A stretch of 64,000 nt of DNA, taken from NCBI GenBank assembly GCA_002340095.1, contig DDKS01000046.1, positions 15,434 through 79,433 on the forward strand, written 5' to 3'. The translations under genes and the position numbers were made by a program. The notes beneath the pieces are model-generated. The model was not told the origin of the DNA. It worked only from the letters and a program-made list of their open reading frames with translations, and did not search any database. Within the stretch, counting starts at the first letter, position 1. The number at the start of each line of letters is the position of its first letter. This document shows positions 49,958 through 58,802 of this stretch, one piece after another. The DNA is from Betaproteobacteria bacterium UBA2592. GTDB taxonomy: Bacteria; Pseudomonadota; Gammaproteobacteria; Burkholderiales; Rhodocyclaceae.

Positions 49958-50193
49958 CCCGCGCCATGGCGCGGGGCTTTCCAGAGCCGGTCTTCGGTGG
50001 CCGGCTGCGGAAAGCCAGATTCTTCCAATCGGGTAACCGAAAGGACGAAAGGTCGTAGCTGGCGACCATAAATAAGCAGCACTCAGCCGGTCATCGCGGG
50101 ACGCCGCGGTGACTCATCAACCGCCCCTTGCGGGATGCTTCCATCCCGCAAGGGGCGAGGTGTCTCCAGGGGCTTTTTGTTTCCGGAGACATC
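49958..50193 (+). ncRNA. Structured leader RNA, TAGCTGG type, copy 8
   Basis: CCCCGCGCC/GGCGCGGGG stem with CTTTCC (about 49957-49983); AGCCGGTCTTCGGTGGCCGGCT stem; TCGGGTAACCGA stem; hairpin GGTCG-TAGCTGG-CGACC at 50051-50067; AAATAAGCAGCACTC; a GGGAC/GCCGCGG stem; CCCCTTGCGGGA/TCCCGCAAGGGG stem; and TGTCTCC (50161-50167), which pairs perfectly with the ribosome site GGAGACA (50185-50191). Confidence 0.82.
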
Positions 50194-53100
50194 ATGAGAC
50201 TCAAGGCAATCGCCGAGGCATGCCTATGGCTGCCCGGCTTCGCTCCCGACGAGGATCCGATCGTTACGCTCGGTACAGTCGGAGAGCACAAGGAAACGGG
50301 CGCAATCATTCCGTTTCCGCAAATCAGCGAGACCAAGGCGCAAGCTGCGGTCAAGGCCATCTGGCCGCGCCTTGATGCGTCCGTTCTCGCCGGCCTGTCC
50401 GGTGACGTGACGAAGTTCGAGGCCAATGTTGCCGCCATCGAACTCCTGCGCAAGCTGGAGTCGGAGGAGCGACAGCCGACCGACGACGAACGGGCCATCC
50501 TCAATCGCTATACCGGTTGGGGAGGTCTGCCGCAAGCGTTCAACCTAGAGCAGAAGGATCCCGCGTGGGTCGAACGCTCCGAACGTCTCAAGGCGTTGCT
50601 CAGCGAGGAGGAATATGAGTCCGCCAGACTGAGCACCCCGAATGCCCACTACACGTCGCTGGAAGTCATCGAGGCGATGTGGGCGATGGTGGAGCGTTTT
50701 GGCTTCAAAGGCGGGCGGGTTCTGGAACCTGCTGCCGGTGTGGGCTACTTCGTCGGGGCAATGCCAGAGCACCTTGCTCGAGAGAGCGTGGTGACGACAG
50801 TGGAACTCGACGAGTTGTCGGCCAGGATCACCAAAGCGCTCTATGAGCCCTTCGGCGTCCATGTCTACAACATGGGCTTCGAAGCGATGCACGTGCCGGC
50901 CGGGTTCTTCGATCTGGCCATCTCCAACGTGCCGTTTGGCAACTATCAGGTGCCGGAGCACAGAAACGTGCCCTACGCGGCCTTCTCGATCCACAACTAC
51001 TTCTTCGCGAAAGCGTTGGAGGCGGTTAGGCCGGGAGGCCTGGTGGTCTTCGTTACGTCCAGTTTCACGATGGACGCGGCGGATCATCGGGTGCGTGCTT
51101 ACCTGGCATCGCAGGCCGATCTGGTGGCTGCAATCCGGCTGCCAAACACGGCCTTCAAGCGCATCGCCAATACGGAGGTGACGACCGACATCGTCATTCT
51201 CCAAAAGCACCTGAGCGGCAAAACCGCGAAGGGTAGGTGGCTGGAGTCGGTATTTCTGGACGAGGCGTCCCCGATCTTTGGGGGTTACAAGTCCTACTAC
51301 AACCGCGACCACATCCGTTGTAACCAGTGGTTTGCCGAAAACCCACAGTGGGTGATCGGCAAGCTGAAGTTGTGCGACAACGGGCACGGGAAGTCCACCG
51401 GCTGCGTCTTCGATGGCGACACCATCGACGCACTCAAGGAGCGGATCGACTGGCTGCCGGATGGCATCTACGCCTCGCGAGAGGAAGATGTCGAACGCGC
51501 TCACGTCGTGAAGCCGTCGCTCACTGAGCAGCATCGCCCGGGTTTTCTGGTGATCGATGGCAGGGTGTACGAGATCAACGGTGCGGAAGCAGCGCCATAC
51601 AAGGCGCCGCAGAAGACCTTGGATCGTATCGCCGGCCTGGTGGGAGTCAGGGACGCGGCGCGCAAACTCATCAGGGCTCAGACAGAATCAGAGGATGAGT
51701 CTCTGCTGGGAAGTTACAGAGTAGCCCTCAATGTCGCCTACGATCGCTTTATTGCCAGGTATGGGTTCATTCATGCCAGGGCAAACCGGCAGGCCTTCAA
51801 GGGCGACCCGGACCTGCCGCTATTGCTGTCGCTGGAGCGGTGGGATGAAGAAAGCGAAACCGCAGAGAAGGCCGACATCTTCCATCGTCGCACGGTGGGG
51901 GTGTACAAGCGCATCGAGCGGTGCGAAACATCGCAAGAGGCGCTGATCGCGTGCATTGCGGAAACGGGGAGTGTTGTTGAGACCAGGATTGGCGAGTTGC
52001 TCGGAAAACCGGGCTGCGAAGCCATGAATGAGCTCGAAACGACGGGTGCGGTATTCCTCGATCCTGAAAGCGGTCATTGGGAAACGGCAGATGCCTATCT
52101 GTCAGGCAACGTTCGCCACAAGCTGACGGTTGCCAGAGTGGCAGGTAAGCGGTTCGCCGGTAACGTGAAAGCGTTGGAAGCGGTCATTCCGGCCGACCTG
52201 GCGCCACACGAAATCGGAGCGCGAATCGGATCCACCTGGATTCCGACGAGCGACTACGAGGCGTTCCTGAATGAAATCCTGGAAACTGAAGAAAACCGGG
52301 TATCGTTCAACGCGACGGTCGGGGCATGGCATGTAGAACCTGACTACCGCACCAAGTGGGCTGTGGCGGCAACACAGACGTATGGCACACAGCGGGCAAA
52401 CGCTGTCTGGTTATTCGAGCTGGCGCTCAACCAGACGGTGCCGACGATCTACGACCAGCATCCGCATGATCGCGACAAGCGTGTGGTCAACCAAGTTGAG
52501 ACCATCGCAGCACGCGAGAAACAGCAGCTGCTCAAGGAGAAGTTTGTCGAGTGGCTGTGGGCCGATGAAGAAAGAGCGCAGAGACTGGTAAGGCTGTACA
52601 ACGATCAGTTCAACTGCGTCGTGCCGCGTCGGTTCGATGGCAGGCATCTGGTGCTGCCTGGATTCTCCCAGGTGTACCGGCTGCATGACCATCAGCTTGA
52701 TGCCATCTGGCGCATCGTGGCCAGTGGCAAAAATACCTTGCTTGGGCACGTGGTTGGGGCCGGAAAGACCCTGACCATGATCTGTGCAGGCATGGAGCTG
52801 CGACGTCTCGGAAAGGCGGGCAAGCCCATGTATGTGGTGCCGAACCACATGCTGGAACAGTTCGCTGCCGAGTTCCTGCGGGCCTATCCGGGCGCCAACA
52901 TACTGATGGCTGGCAAGGATGATCTCCAGGGCGACAAACGCAGGGCGCTCATGTCACGGATCGCTACCGGCGACTGGGACGGGGTGCTCATCACGCATGC
53001 GTCGTTCGAGCGCCTCAAGATGAGCGACCAGTTCATGGAGCAGTACATCGAGGACGAGATCGCCGTCATCGAGGACGCCATCCGCGCCGAGAAGCAGGAT

Positions 53101-55110
53101 CGCGGCAACCGCATCGTCAAGGAGCTCGCCCGGGCCAAGAAGGCTTGGGAGGCCAAGCTGGCCAAGCTGTCCGGGAGGGAAAAGAAGGACGATCTTCTGA
53201 CCTTCGAAGATCTTGGCATCGACTGGCTGTTCATTGACGAGGCGCACCTGTTCAAGAACCTTTGGCGCTTCACCAAGATGACGCGTGTCGCTGGATTGCC
53301 CAACAGCAATTCGGAACGGGCATTCGATATGTTCGTCAAGACACGCTACGTCATGGAAAGGCACCGGGGCAGGGCTGGAGTTGTTTTCGCCACGGGAACG
53401 CCGGTATCGAACAGCATGGCCGAAATGTGGGTCATGCAAAGGTACTTGCAGCCCAAGACGCTGGAGGCCAACCAGGTAGGGATGTTCGACGCCTGGGCTG
53501 GCAACTTCGGCGAGTCGGTGACGGCGCTTGAGCTGGCTCCGGACGGCAGCGGCTATCGGATGCAAACCCGCTTCGCGCGGTTCGTGAATCTCCCTGAACT
53601 GATGTCCATGTTCAGCGAGGTCGCGGACATTCGCACGGCGGAAATGCTGAAACTTCCGGTGCCGAAAGCCCGCAAGGAGACGGTGACGGCGAAGCCGACT
53701 GAAGACCTCAAGGTCTACGTCCAAACCCTCGTGGAGCGGGCGGAAAAAATCAGGAACGGGCTGGTAGGCCCTTCCGAAGACAATATGCTGGCGGTGACCA
53801 ACGACGGCCGCAAGGCTGCGTTGGACATGCGGCTCATCGATCCATTCGCCCGCGACCACGATGGGAGCAAGGTCAACCTGTGTGCTCAAACGGTGCGTGG
53901 GGTATGGGTCGAGACGGCCGGCTTCAAGGGAACGCAGATCGTGTTCTGCGATCTGTCGACGCCCCAGTCCGATGGCCGGTTCAGTGTCTATCAAGACCTG
54001 CGCCACAAGCTGGTCGAGATGGGCGTCCCTGGCGCGGAGATCGCGTTCATTCACGACTTTGATAGCGATTCCGCCAAGGAGGAGCTTTTCAAGGCCGTGC
54101 GCGACGGACGCGTCCGCATCTTGCTGGGTAGTACCGGCAAGATGGGAGTCGGCACAAACGTCCAGACGCGCCTGGTGGCGCTGCATCACCTGGACGCCCC
54201 CTGGCGTCCGGCAGATGTGGAGCAGCGGGAGGGTCGCATCATTCGACAGGGCAACCTGAACGAGGAAGTGCGAATCTACCGCTACGTCACCGAGGGTAGC
54301 TTCGATGCGTATATCTGGCAAACCCTGGAGACCAAGGCGCGTTTCATCGCCCAGGTCATGCAGGGGGACACCGGTATGCGCAGCGCCGAGGACGTGGAGC
54401 TCGCCGCCCTGTCTTATGCCGAGGTAAAAGCCTTGGCATCTGGCAATCCTCTTGTGCTGGAGAAAGCAGGTGTCGATACCGAGCTTGCCAAGCTGTCGCT
54501 GCTTAAATCCCAGTGGGATCAGCAGCAATGGCGAAACAAGCAGGAGTTGGCCGCGCTACCGAAGCGTATCGAGACGATTCAGCAACGGATCGTTGCGATC
54601 GAGGCCGACATTGCGGCACGTCAGAACCTGTCCGGCAATCGTTTCGCCATCGAGATCGAGGGCAAGCGGCACACGGACCGGACAGAAGCCGGGAAGGCAA
54701 TCCTTCATGCAGTGCATGGGGTTCGCTACGGCAGTGAGCGGGTCATTGGCCGGCTCGCTGGTTTTCCGATTGTCGTGAAGGCGGCAGAAATCCGGGAATT
54801 CGGCAAGCGGCTCCTTATCCGCGGTGGCATCGACTACGAGGCAGGCCGGGCGGAAACCCCGATCGGCTTCGTCAAGGTGTTGGAGAACACGCTGCACCAG
54901 ATGGAATTGGTGCTCGAAGAGGAACGCGAGCACCTGGCCCGGACGGAAAAGCGCATGGCCGACATCCTGATCGAGGTCGCGAAGCCATTCGACAAGGCGG
55001 AGCGGCTGACCTGGCTCCAGCAGCGCCAGCGTGAGATCGATGCAGCACTCGATCTCACAAAGGGCGATCTGGCAGCAGCCGAGGAAGCGGAAGCTTCCGA
55101 GGCCGCCTGA
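50194..55110 (+). CDS. DarB-like N6-adenine methylase/SNF2-type helicase fusion
   Basis: A 1638-residue multidomain protein. An N-terminal N6-adenine methyltransferase has the cofactor motif EPAAGVGYF near residue 178 and NVPFGNY (a variant of NPPY) near 245. A middle region of unclear fold follows. The SF2/SNF2-like helicase has VVGAGKTLTM near 852, FIDEAHLFKN near 1013, FATGTPVSNSMAEM and QREGRIIRQGN near 1343. A helical C-terminus is rich in Glu and Arg. Phage P1 DarB and related conjugative-element proteins share this layout and protect DNA from type I restriction. The ATG at 50194 follows GGAGACA. Confidence 0.85.
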   Translation: MRLKAIAEACLWLPGFAPDEDPIVTLGTVGEHKETGAIIPFPQISETKAQAAVKAIWPRLDASVLAGLSGDVTKFEANVAAIELLRKLESEERQPTDDERAILNRYTGWGGLPQAFNLEQKDPAWVERSERLKALLSEEEYESARLSTPNAHYTSLEVIEAMWAMVERFGFKGGRVLEPAAGVGYFVGAMPEHLARESVVTTVELDELSARITKALYEPFGVHVYNMGFEAMHVPAGFFDLAISNVPFGNYQVPEHRNVPYAAFSIHNYFFAKALEAVRPGGLVVFVTSSFTMDAADHRVRAYLASQADLVAAIRLPNTAFKRIANTEVTTDIVILQKHLSGKTAKGRWLESVFLDEASPIFGGYKSYYNRDHIRCNQWFAENPQWVIGKLKLCDNGHGKSTGCVFDGDTIDALKERIDWLPDGIYASREEDVERAHVVKPSLTEQHRPGFLVIDGRVYEINGAEAAPYKAPQKTLDRIAGLVGVRDAARKLIRAQTESEDESLLGSYRVALNVAYDRFIARYGFIHARANRQAFKGDPDLPLLLSLERWDEESETAEKADIFHRRTVGVYKRIERCETSQEALIACIAETGSVVETRIGELLGKPGCEAMNELETTGAVFLDPESGHWETADAYLSGNVRHKLTVARVAGKRFAGNVKALEAVIPADLAPHEIGARIGSTWIPTSDYEAFLNEILETEENRVSFNATVGAWHVEPDYRTKWAVAATQTYGTQRANAVWLFELALNQTVPTIYDQHPHDRDKRVVNQVETIAAREKQQLLKEKFVEWLWADEERAQRLVRLYNDQFNCVVPRRFDGRHLVLPGFSQVYRLHDHQLDAIWRIVASGKNTLLGHVVGAGKTLTMICAGMELRRLGKAGKPMYVVPNHMLEQFAAEFLRAYPGANILMAGKDDLQGDKRRALMSRIATGDWDGVLITHASFERLKMSDQFMEQYIEDEIAVIEDAIRAEKQDRGNRIVKELARAKKAWEAKLAKLSGREKKDDLLTFEDLGIDWLFIDEAHLFKNLWRFTKMTRVAGLPNSNSERAFDMFVKTRYVMERHRGRAGVVFATGTPVSNSMAEMWVMQRYLQPKTLEANQVGMFDAWAGNFGESVTALELAPDGSGYRMQTRFARFVNLPELMSMFSEVADIRTAEMLKLPVPKARKETVTAKPTEDLKVYVQTLVERAEKIRNGLVGPSEDNMLAVTNDGRKAALDMRLIDPFARDHDGSKVNLCAQTVRGVWVETAGFKGTQIVFCDLSTPQSDGRFSVYQDLRHKLVEMGVPGAEIAFIHDFDSDSAKEELFKAVRDGRVRILLGSTGKMGVGTNVQTRLVALHHLDAPWRPADVEQREGRIIRQGNLNEEVRIYRYVTEGSFDAYIWQTLETKARFIAQVMQGDTGMRSAEDVELAALSYAEVKALASGNPLVLEKAGVDTELAKLSLLKSQWDQQQWRNKQELAALPKRIETIQQRIVAIEADIAARQNLSGNRFAIEIEGKRHTDRTEAGKAILHAVHGVRYGSERVIGRLAGFPIVVKAAEIREFGKRLLIRGGIDYEAGRAETPIGFVKVLENTLHQMELVLEEEREHLARTEKRMADILIEVAKPFDKAERLTWLQQRQREIDAALDLTKGDLAAAEEAEASEAA

Positions 55111-55122
55111 CAGTTCAGCATT

Positions 55123-55348
55123 TCCCCGCGCCGCGAGGCGCGGGGGCTTTTCTAAGCGCTTTCACATCGAGAGCGTTTGGGAAAGCAGGTTTTTCATCTG
55201 TCGGCCTGGCCGACGGCGGAAGCGGTAGCTGGCCGCTTGAAACAAACAGCATTCAGGAGATGGCTGGATACGCGGCCGTCGTTCATAACCCGCCGGGGTC
55301 CTTCTGTCCAGGTGGGGCAGAGCCCCCGGTCTTCTGCTGGAGGCTCCA
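55123..55348 (+). ncRNA. Structured leader RNA, TAGCTGG type, copy 9
   Basis: CCCCGCGCCGCGAGGCGCGGGG with CTTTTC (55124-55152); AGCGCTTTC/GAGAGCGTTT stem; CTGTCGGCCTGGCCGACGG stem; hairpin AGCGG-TAGCTGG-CCGCT at 55221-55237; AAACAAACAGCATTC; GCGGCCG stem; GCCCCC and GGAGGC before ATG 55349. Confidence 0.8.
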
Positions 55349-56764
55349 ATGAAATCGTACGAAGTAACGAGAATCGGCCACCATCGCGGGCGTCCGCGGT
55401 TGTGGCTCGAAGGCATCAAAGCGCTCATGGGAGGCTTTTTTCCCGGAAAGCGATTCGAAGCCAAGAAGGATCTTGAGAAGCAGATGCTGGTGCTTGAATT
55501 ATCCGAGACAGGCTGCCGCATCGTCTCCCGCAAGCTGAAAGGCGAGAAGGAAATCCCGGTCATCGACATCAATTCCATGGAGTTGCTGTCGGTGTTCGAT
55601 GGCATCGAGGCGGTCCGCGTGGTCGTACAGCAAGGCAGGATCTTCATCCTGCCCCTGTCCAGCGAGATCGCGGTCAGGGAACGGCTGAACCGCCTCAAGA
55701 GCAAGCTGGAGAGCGGCGAGCCGATTCAGATCGGCTCGCTCTCCCATGGCGGCGGCGTGCTCACGCATGCCCTGCACGCCGGACTCAGGGATGCCGGCAT
55801 CGAGTCGAAGCTGGCGTTTGCCAATGAGATTCGAGCGGAATTGCTTGACCAGGCGTCGGAATACAACGATTCCTGGGATGGCGATACCATCCCGCTCGCA
55901 GCACCGATGCAGGAACTGGCCTTCGATGCCTGGGCCATGAACCATCTGCCCAAGGTCGAGATACTGGAGGCTGGCCTTCCGTGTAGCGGCGCATCGGTGG
56001 CCGGTCGCGCCAAGCGCGGTCTGGAGCACCCGGAGGCCCATCCCGATGTTGGGCATCTCGTGGTGCCGTTCCTGGCCATCATCGCCAAGGTGCAGCCAGC
56101 CGTTATCCTTCTGGAAAACGTCAAGCAGTACCTCACATCAGCCTCGATGTGCATCCTGCGCAACCAGCTGCGCGACTTCGGGTACGACCTCCACGAGGAA
56201 GTGCTGCAAGCCGCCGACTGGAACGCCCTTGAGCATCGGGAGCGGATGTGCATGGTAGCGGTCACGAAGGGACTGTCTTTCGACTTCTCTTCGCTGGCGC
56301 GTCCGGAAAGGTGCGAGCGCCGGATCGGGGATATCCTTGACCCGGTTTCCGAGGATGCTTTGTGCTGGAGTCGGATGGAAGGTCTCAAGGCCAAGCAGGA
56401 GCGTGACAAGGCCGAAGGTAAAGGCTTTGCCATGCAGATCGTGACACCGTTCGACACCAAGTGTCCAACGATCACGAAAGGCTACGCGAAGGTCCGTTCA
56501 ACTGACCCGAAGCTCCAGCATCCCAGCGATCCCGACCTGCTCAGGCAGTTCACACCAGCCGAGCACGCCAGGATCAAGGGCATTCCGGAGCGTCTTGTAT
56601 CCGGCCTGTCACTCACGCTGGCGCATGAACTGCTAGGACAGTCGGTCTGCTACGAGCCGTTTAGGGCCGTCGGCAGGCTTGTTGGCCAAGCCTTAATGGC
56701 GCGCGGAAATGTCATCAGCTACTCGAAAGGAACATCGACGTATCGAGTGGCGATTGCTGGCTAA
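55349..56764 (+). CDS. C5 cytosine DNA methyltransferase
   Basis: A 471-residue methylase. Catalytic motif IV reads GLPCSGAS (Cys near residue 211; Ser replaces the usual Gln), motif VI is LLENVKQYL near 255, motif VIII is NALEHRERMCMVA, and the C-terminal motifs IX-X include AEHARIKGIPE and LAHELLGQSVCYEPF. The first 140 residues are an extra domain absent from most such enzymes. No cognate restriction enzyme gene lies nearby, so it likely serves as an antirestriction or solitary methylase next to the DarB-like gene. Confidence 0.9.
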   Translation: MKSYEVTRIGHHRGRPRLWLEGIKALMGGFFPGKRFEAKKDLEKQMLVLELSETGCRIVSRKLKGEKEIPVIDINSMELLSVFDGIEAVRVVVQQGRIFILPLSSEIAVRERLNRLKSKLESGEPIQIGSLSHGGGVLTHALHAGLRDAGIESKLAFANEIRAELLDQASEYNDSWDGDTIPLAAPMQELAFDAWAMNHLPKVEILEAGLPCSGASVAGRAKRGLEHPEAHPDVGHLVVPFLAIIAKVQPAVILLENVKQYLTSASMCILRNQLRDFGYDLHEEVLQAADWNALEHRERMCMVAVTKGLSFDFSSLARPERCERRIGDILDPVSEDALCWSRMEGLKAKQERDKAEGKGFAMQIVTPFDTKCPTITKGYAKVRSTDPKLQHPSDPDLLRQFTPAEHARIKGIPERLVSGLSLTLAHELLGQSVCYEPFRAVGRLVGQALMARGNVISYSKGTSTYRVAIAG

Positions 56765-56784
56765 CCGCAGTCACTTCAAAACAC

Positions 56785-56820
56785 GCCCGGTCTCCCCTGT
56801 AAAGGGGGCCGGGCTTTTCT
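56785..56820 (+). terminator. Intrinsic terminator of the methylase gene
   Basis: GCCCGGTCTCCCC (56785-56797) pairs with GGGGGCCGGGC (56804-56814, with slight offset) and is followed by TTTTCTTTT. It ends the long rightward block. Confidence 0.85.
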
Positions 56821-56835
56821 TTTGCCCACAGAATT

Positions 56836-56964
56836 TGTGGATAAGCTTATGAAAAAGTTGCTCAACCAGTTGTCGCAATAAGGATAATTGCTCGTGATCT
56901 AAAATGAATCACCAACCAAGCCAGAATGGGCGTATCGCATTCATGATAACTGCTATTATCATGA
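56836..56964. other. AT-rich segment with a DnaA box and a perfect palindrome
   Basis: TGTGGATAA at 56836-56844 is a perfect DnaA box (complement of TTATCCACA). About 100 bases on, TCATGATAA (56941-56949) and TTATCATGA (56956-56964) form a nine-pair inverted repeat. The segment from 56820 to 57030 is much more AT-rich than its surroundings and holds no gene. It may be a replication or operator region. Confidence 0.45.
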
Positions 56965-57124
56965 ACGCCATTTTTTGGTCACAAGTCGGCAAACCAAAAA
57001 TACGGCTGACAAAACCCCATAGATAACAATTGCTTGCGCCCCCGTTTGCTGCTATACAGGCGACAAACGACAGGAAGGAGAAGAAGAGATTGGTCTACTG
57101 ACAAGACAGCAAGCGGCCAACCTG

Positions 57125-57331
57125 ATGGATGTCCCGGTTGCCTGGGTGGATGCGTTCCTGGAGGTTGGCTCGCTGGAGCGGCACGAAGGGCCGAACGGCG
57201 AGACGTTGATCGATGCCGACGAGATTCTGGTGAAGCGTTTTGCGGCAACCCGCTTCGAAGCCGCTTCCCTTGCTCACGTCCGCCGCATGCTGAAAAAGTT
57301 TGGCTTGGACAGCCCGGCGTCAAGCAGTTAG
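57125..57331 (+). CDS. Small helix-turn-helix protein, start uncertain
   Basis: From the first ATG the protein is 68 residues, but the conserved-looking excisionase-type fold starts earlier in frame: LLTRQQAANLMDVPVAWVDA, then VGSLERHEGPNGETLIDADEI. There is no ATG, GTG or TTG between the stop at 57020 and 57125. A strong AGGAAGGAG (57072-57080) sits nine bases before an ATT at 57089, so the natural start may be ATT (or CTG at 57098), giving about 80 residues. It is probably a DNA-binding regulator. Confidence 0.5.
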   Translation: MDVPVAWVDAFLEVGSLERHEGPNGETLIDADEILVKRFAATRFEAASLAHVRRMLKKFGLDSPASSS

Positions 57332-57575
57332 CGCTCAACCTCTCCGGCTCGATGGCCGGAGATTCCTGCCACCACTTCAGGCGCGGCATTCTGCCGCCCC
57401 AGAGCCGCTTCGTCGGTTCCTGTACCGAGATCGCGGCCGCTACTCGTACATCACAAGCGCCTTCCTTGCCCGGCAGAGCCCGTCGCGCCCCGGCCATCCC
57501 GCATCCGTGCCGACAGAAGCACAGCCTGCCGCACTTTCTCTCCACTCCACTCCATCGTCCCATCGACACGGCGCA

Positions 57576-57657
57576 CAGTAAACCGCCAGTGCACCGTTAG
57601 TAGCAAACGGCGCCAGGTTATCGCCACGAAGCCATCCAGTAAACCGCGAGCGCACCG
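57576..57657. repeat. Direct repeat in a 490-base gene-free stretch
   Basis: CAGTAAACCGCCAGTGCACC (57576-57595) recurs as CAGTAAACCGCGAGCGCACC (57637-57656) with two changes, and a looser relative (CAGCGAGTGCAC) lies near 57698. The stretch 57332-57819 holds no other feature beyond an AT-rich promoter-like zone at 57765-57815 with GTAGTAGTATCGTATTAATAC. The repeats may bind a protein such as the KfrA-like product encoded just downstream. Confidence 0.45.
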
Positions 57658-57819
57658 CCAGCAACCGACGCGCGACCATTCTCTCTGAGCGACCATCAGC
57701 GAGTGCACTTTTAGAGAACCGTCAGTACTACGCAACGCATGCCACACAAACCGGCCCATGTTAACTTGAATAATATTGTATGTTGTAGTAGTATCGTATT
57801 AATACAGGAAGGATCGTAT

Positions 57820-58230
57820 ATGAAAGAGTTGCTCCTGCTCATGCGCGAGACCATCGTGCGAGCTTTCGAAATCGCGACGTTTCGGTCTGCAGGGTCTGAT
57901 CTTCCGGAATCGAAGGGCTTTGCCACGTGGTTAGCTGCCTTGTCAGCCGCATTCGTCGCTGGCGAGCAACTGGCGCGCGGCCACGGCATCGCCGGCATGC
58001 TCATCGCTCCGGCCGCCTGGCTACTCGTGGTTTGGGCATCCTCTCGGGTGGAGGGGAAGATCACCTATCGCATCGCCTCAGCCTTGCTTCTCGGATCGAT
58101 TCCCGTGTGCGCCAGTTTGATCCTAGTCGCTGGCCGCGATCTGTGGGAGTGGGCGGTGGCCGCATGGGGTGCTTTCGTGATGCTCAACGTGCTTGCGCGG
58201 CAGCACGAGGGGTGGTCGCCATGGCGCTGA
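57820..58230 (+). CDS. Small membrane protein, unknown
   Basis: A 136-residue protein with an amphipathic N-terminus (MKELLLLMRETIVRAFEI) and four hydrophobic helices (ATWLAALSAAFVAG, GMLIAPAAWLLVVWASS, IASALLLGSIPVCASLILVAG, AVAAWGAFVMLNVLA). Ribosome site AGGAAGGAT. It overlaps the KfrA-like gene by ten bases. Function unknown; holin-like topology was considered but is not supported. Confidence 0.6.
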   Translation: MKELLLLMRETIVRAFEIATFRSAGSDLPESKGFATWLAALSAAFVAGEQLARGHGIAGMLIAPAAWLLVVWASSRVEGKITYRIASALLLGSIPVCASLILVAGRDLWEWAVAAWGAFVMLNVLARQHEGWSPWR

Positions 58231-58802
58231 CCAGGGACGACATTTGGGCGGTCGCTGACCGGCTCGACGCAGAAGGGAAGGCGCCGACCCTGGCAGCCGT
58301 TCGTAAAGCGCTTGGCAGCGGAAGTTTCACGACGATTTCCGAAGCCATGCGCGAGTGGCATCAGCGACGGAAGGAGAGGACGGACAAGGCGCAGGAAGCC
58401 GGCCCCGTACCACCCGACCTGGACGAGGCCGTCCGCCGTTTCGCTCAGGAAGTCTGGGCGAAAGCTACGGAGATCGCCAAGGCGGAGGTGGTGAAGTTGG
58501 CGCACGAGTACGCCGAGGCCAGGAAAGAATGGGACCGCGAACGGCAGGAGCTGGAAGCGGCAGCCGAAGACCTGTCGGTGGCGCTGGAGGAGTGCCAGGC
58601 CAAGGCGGAAGAAGATCGCGCAGCGTTTGCGGACTTGGTTCGTCGTCACGCCGATACCGAAGCCCTTGTGCTCAAACTCAAGGAGCAGGTGAGGGAGAAC
58701 GAGGCGCGGATCGAGGAGTTGCGGCAGGAAAACCAGCGCCTGCATGATCTGTTGCGTCAGATGGCTTCCGGCCGGACAGAAAGCGATCGACAACAGCCTT
58801 GA
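58221..58802 (+). CDS. KfrA-like DNA-binding coiled-coil protein
   Basis: A 193-residue protein. The N-terminal KfrA helix-turn-helix is clear (TRDDIWAVADRLDAEGKAPT, then VRKALGSGSFTTISEAMREW), followed by about 120 residues of continuous helix with heptads (LEAAAEDLSVALEECQAKAE, LKEQVRENEARIEELRQENQ). KfrA proteins bind plasmid DNA, form filament-like assemblies and aid partition. Its 3' end overlaps the convergent VRR-NUC gene by 125 bases. Its place opposite the parM operon fits a maintenance role. Confidence 0.85.
   Translation: MALTRDDIWAVADRLDAEGKAPTLAAVRKALGSGSFTTISEAMREWHQRRKERTDKAQEAGPVPPDLDEAVRRFAQEVWAKATEIAKAEVVKLAHEYAEARKEWDRERQELEAAAEDLSVALEECQAKAEEDRAAFADLVRRHADTEALVLKLKEQVRENEARIEELRQENQRLHDLLRQMASGRTESDRQQP

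Noticed and set aside
57332..57600. Coding frames between the helix-turn-helix gene and 57820
   Set aside because: Short frames on both strands lack ribosome sites and have low-complexity composition.
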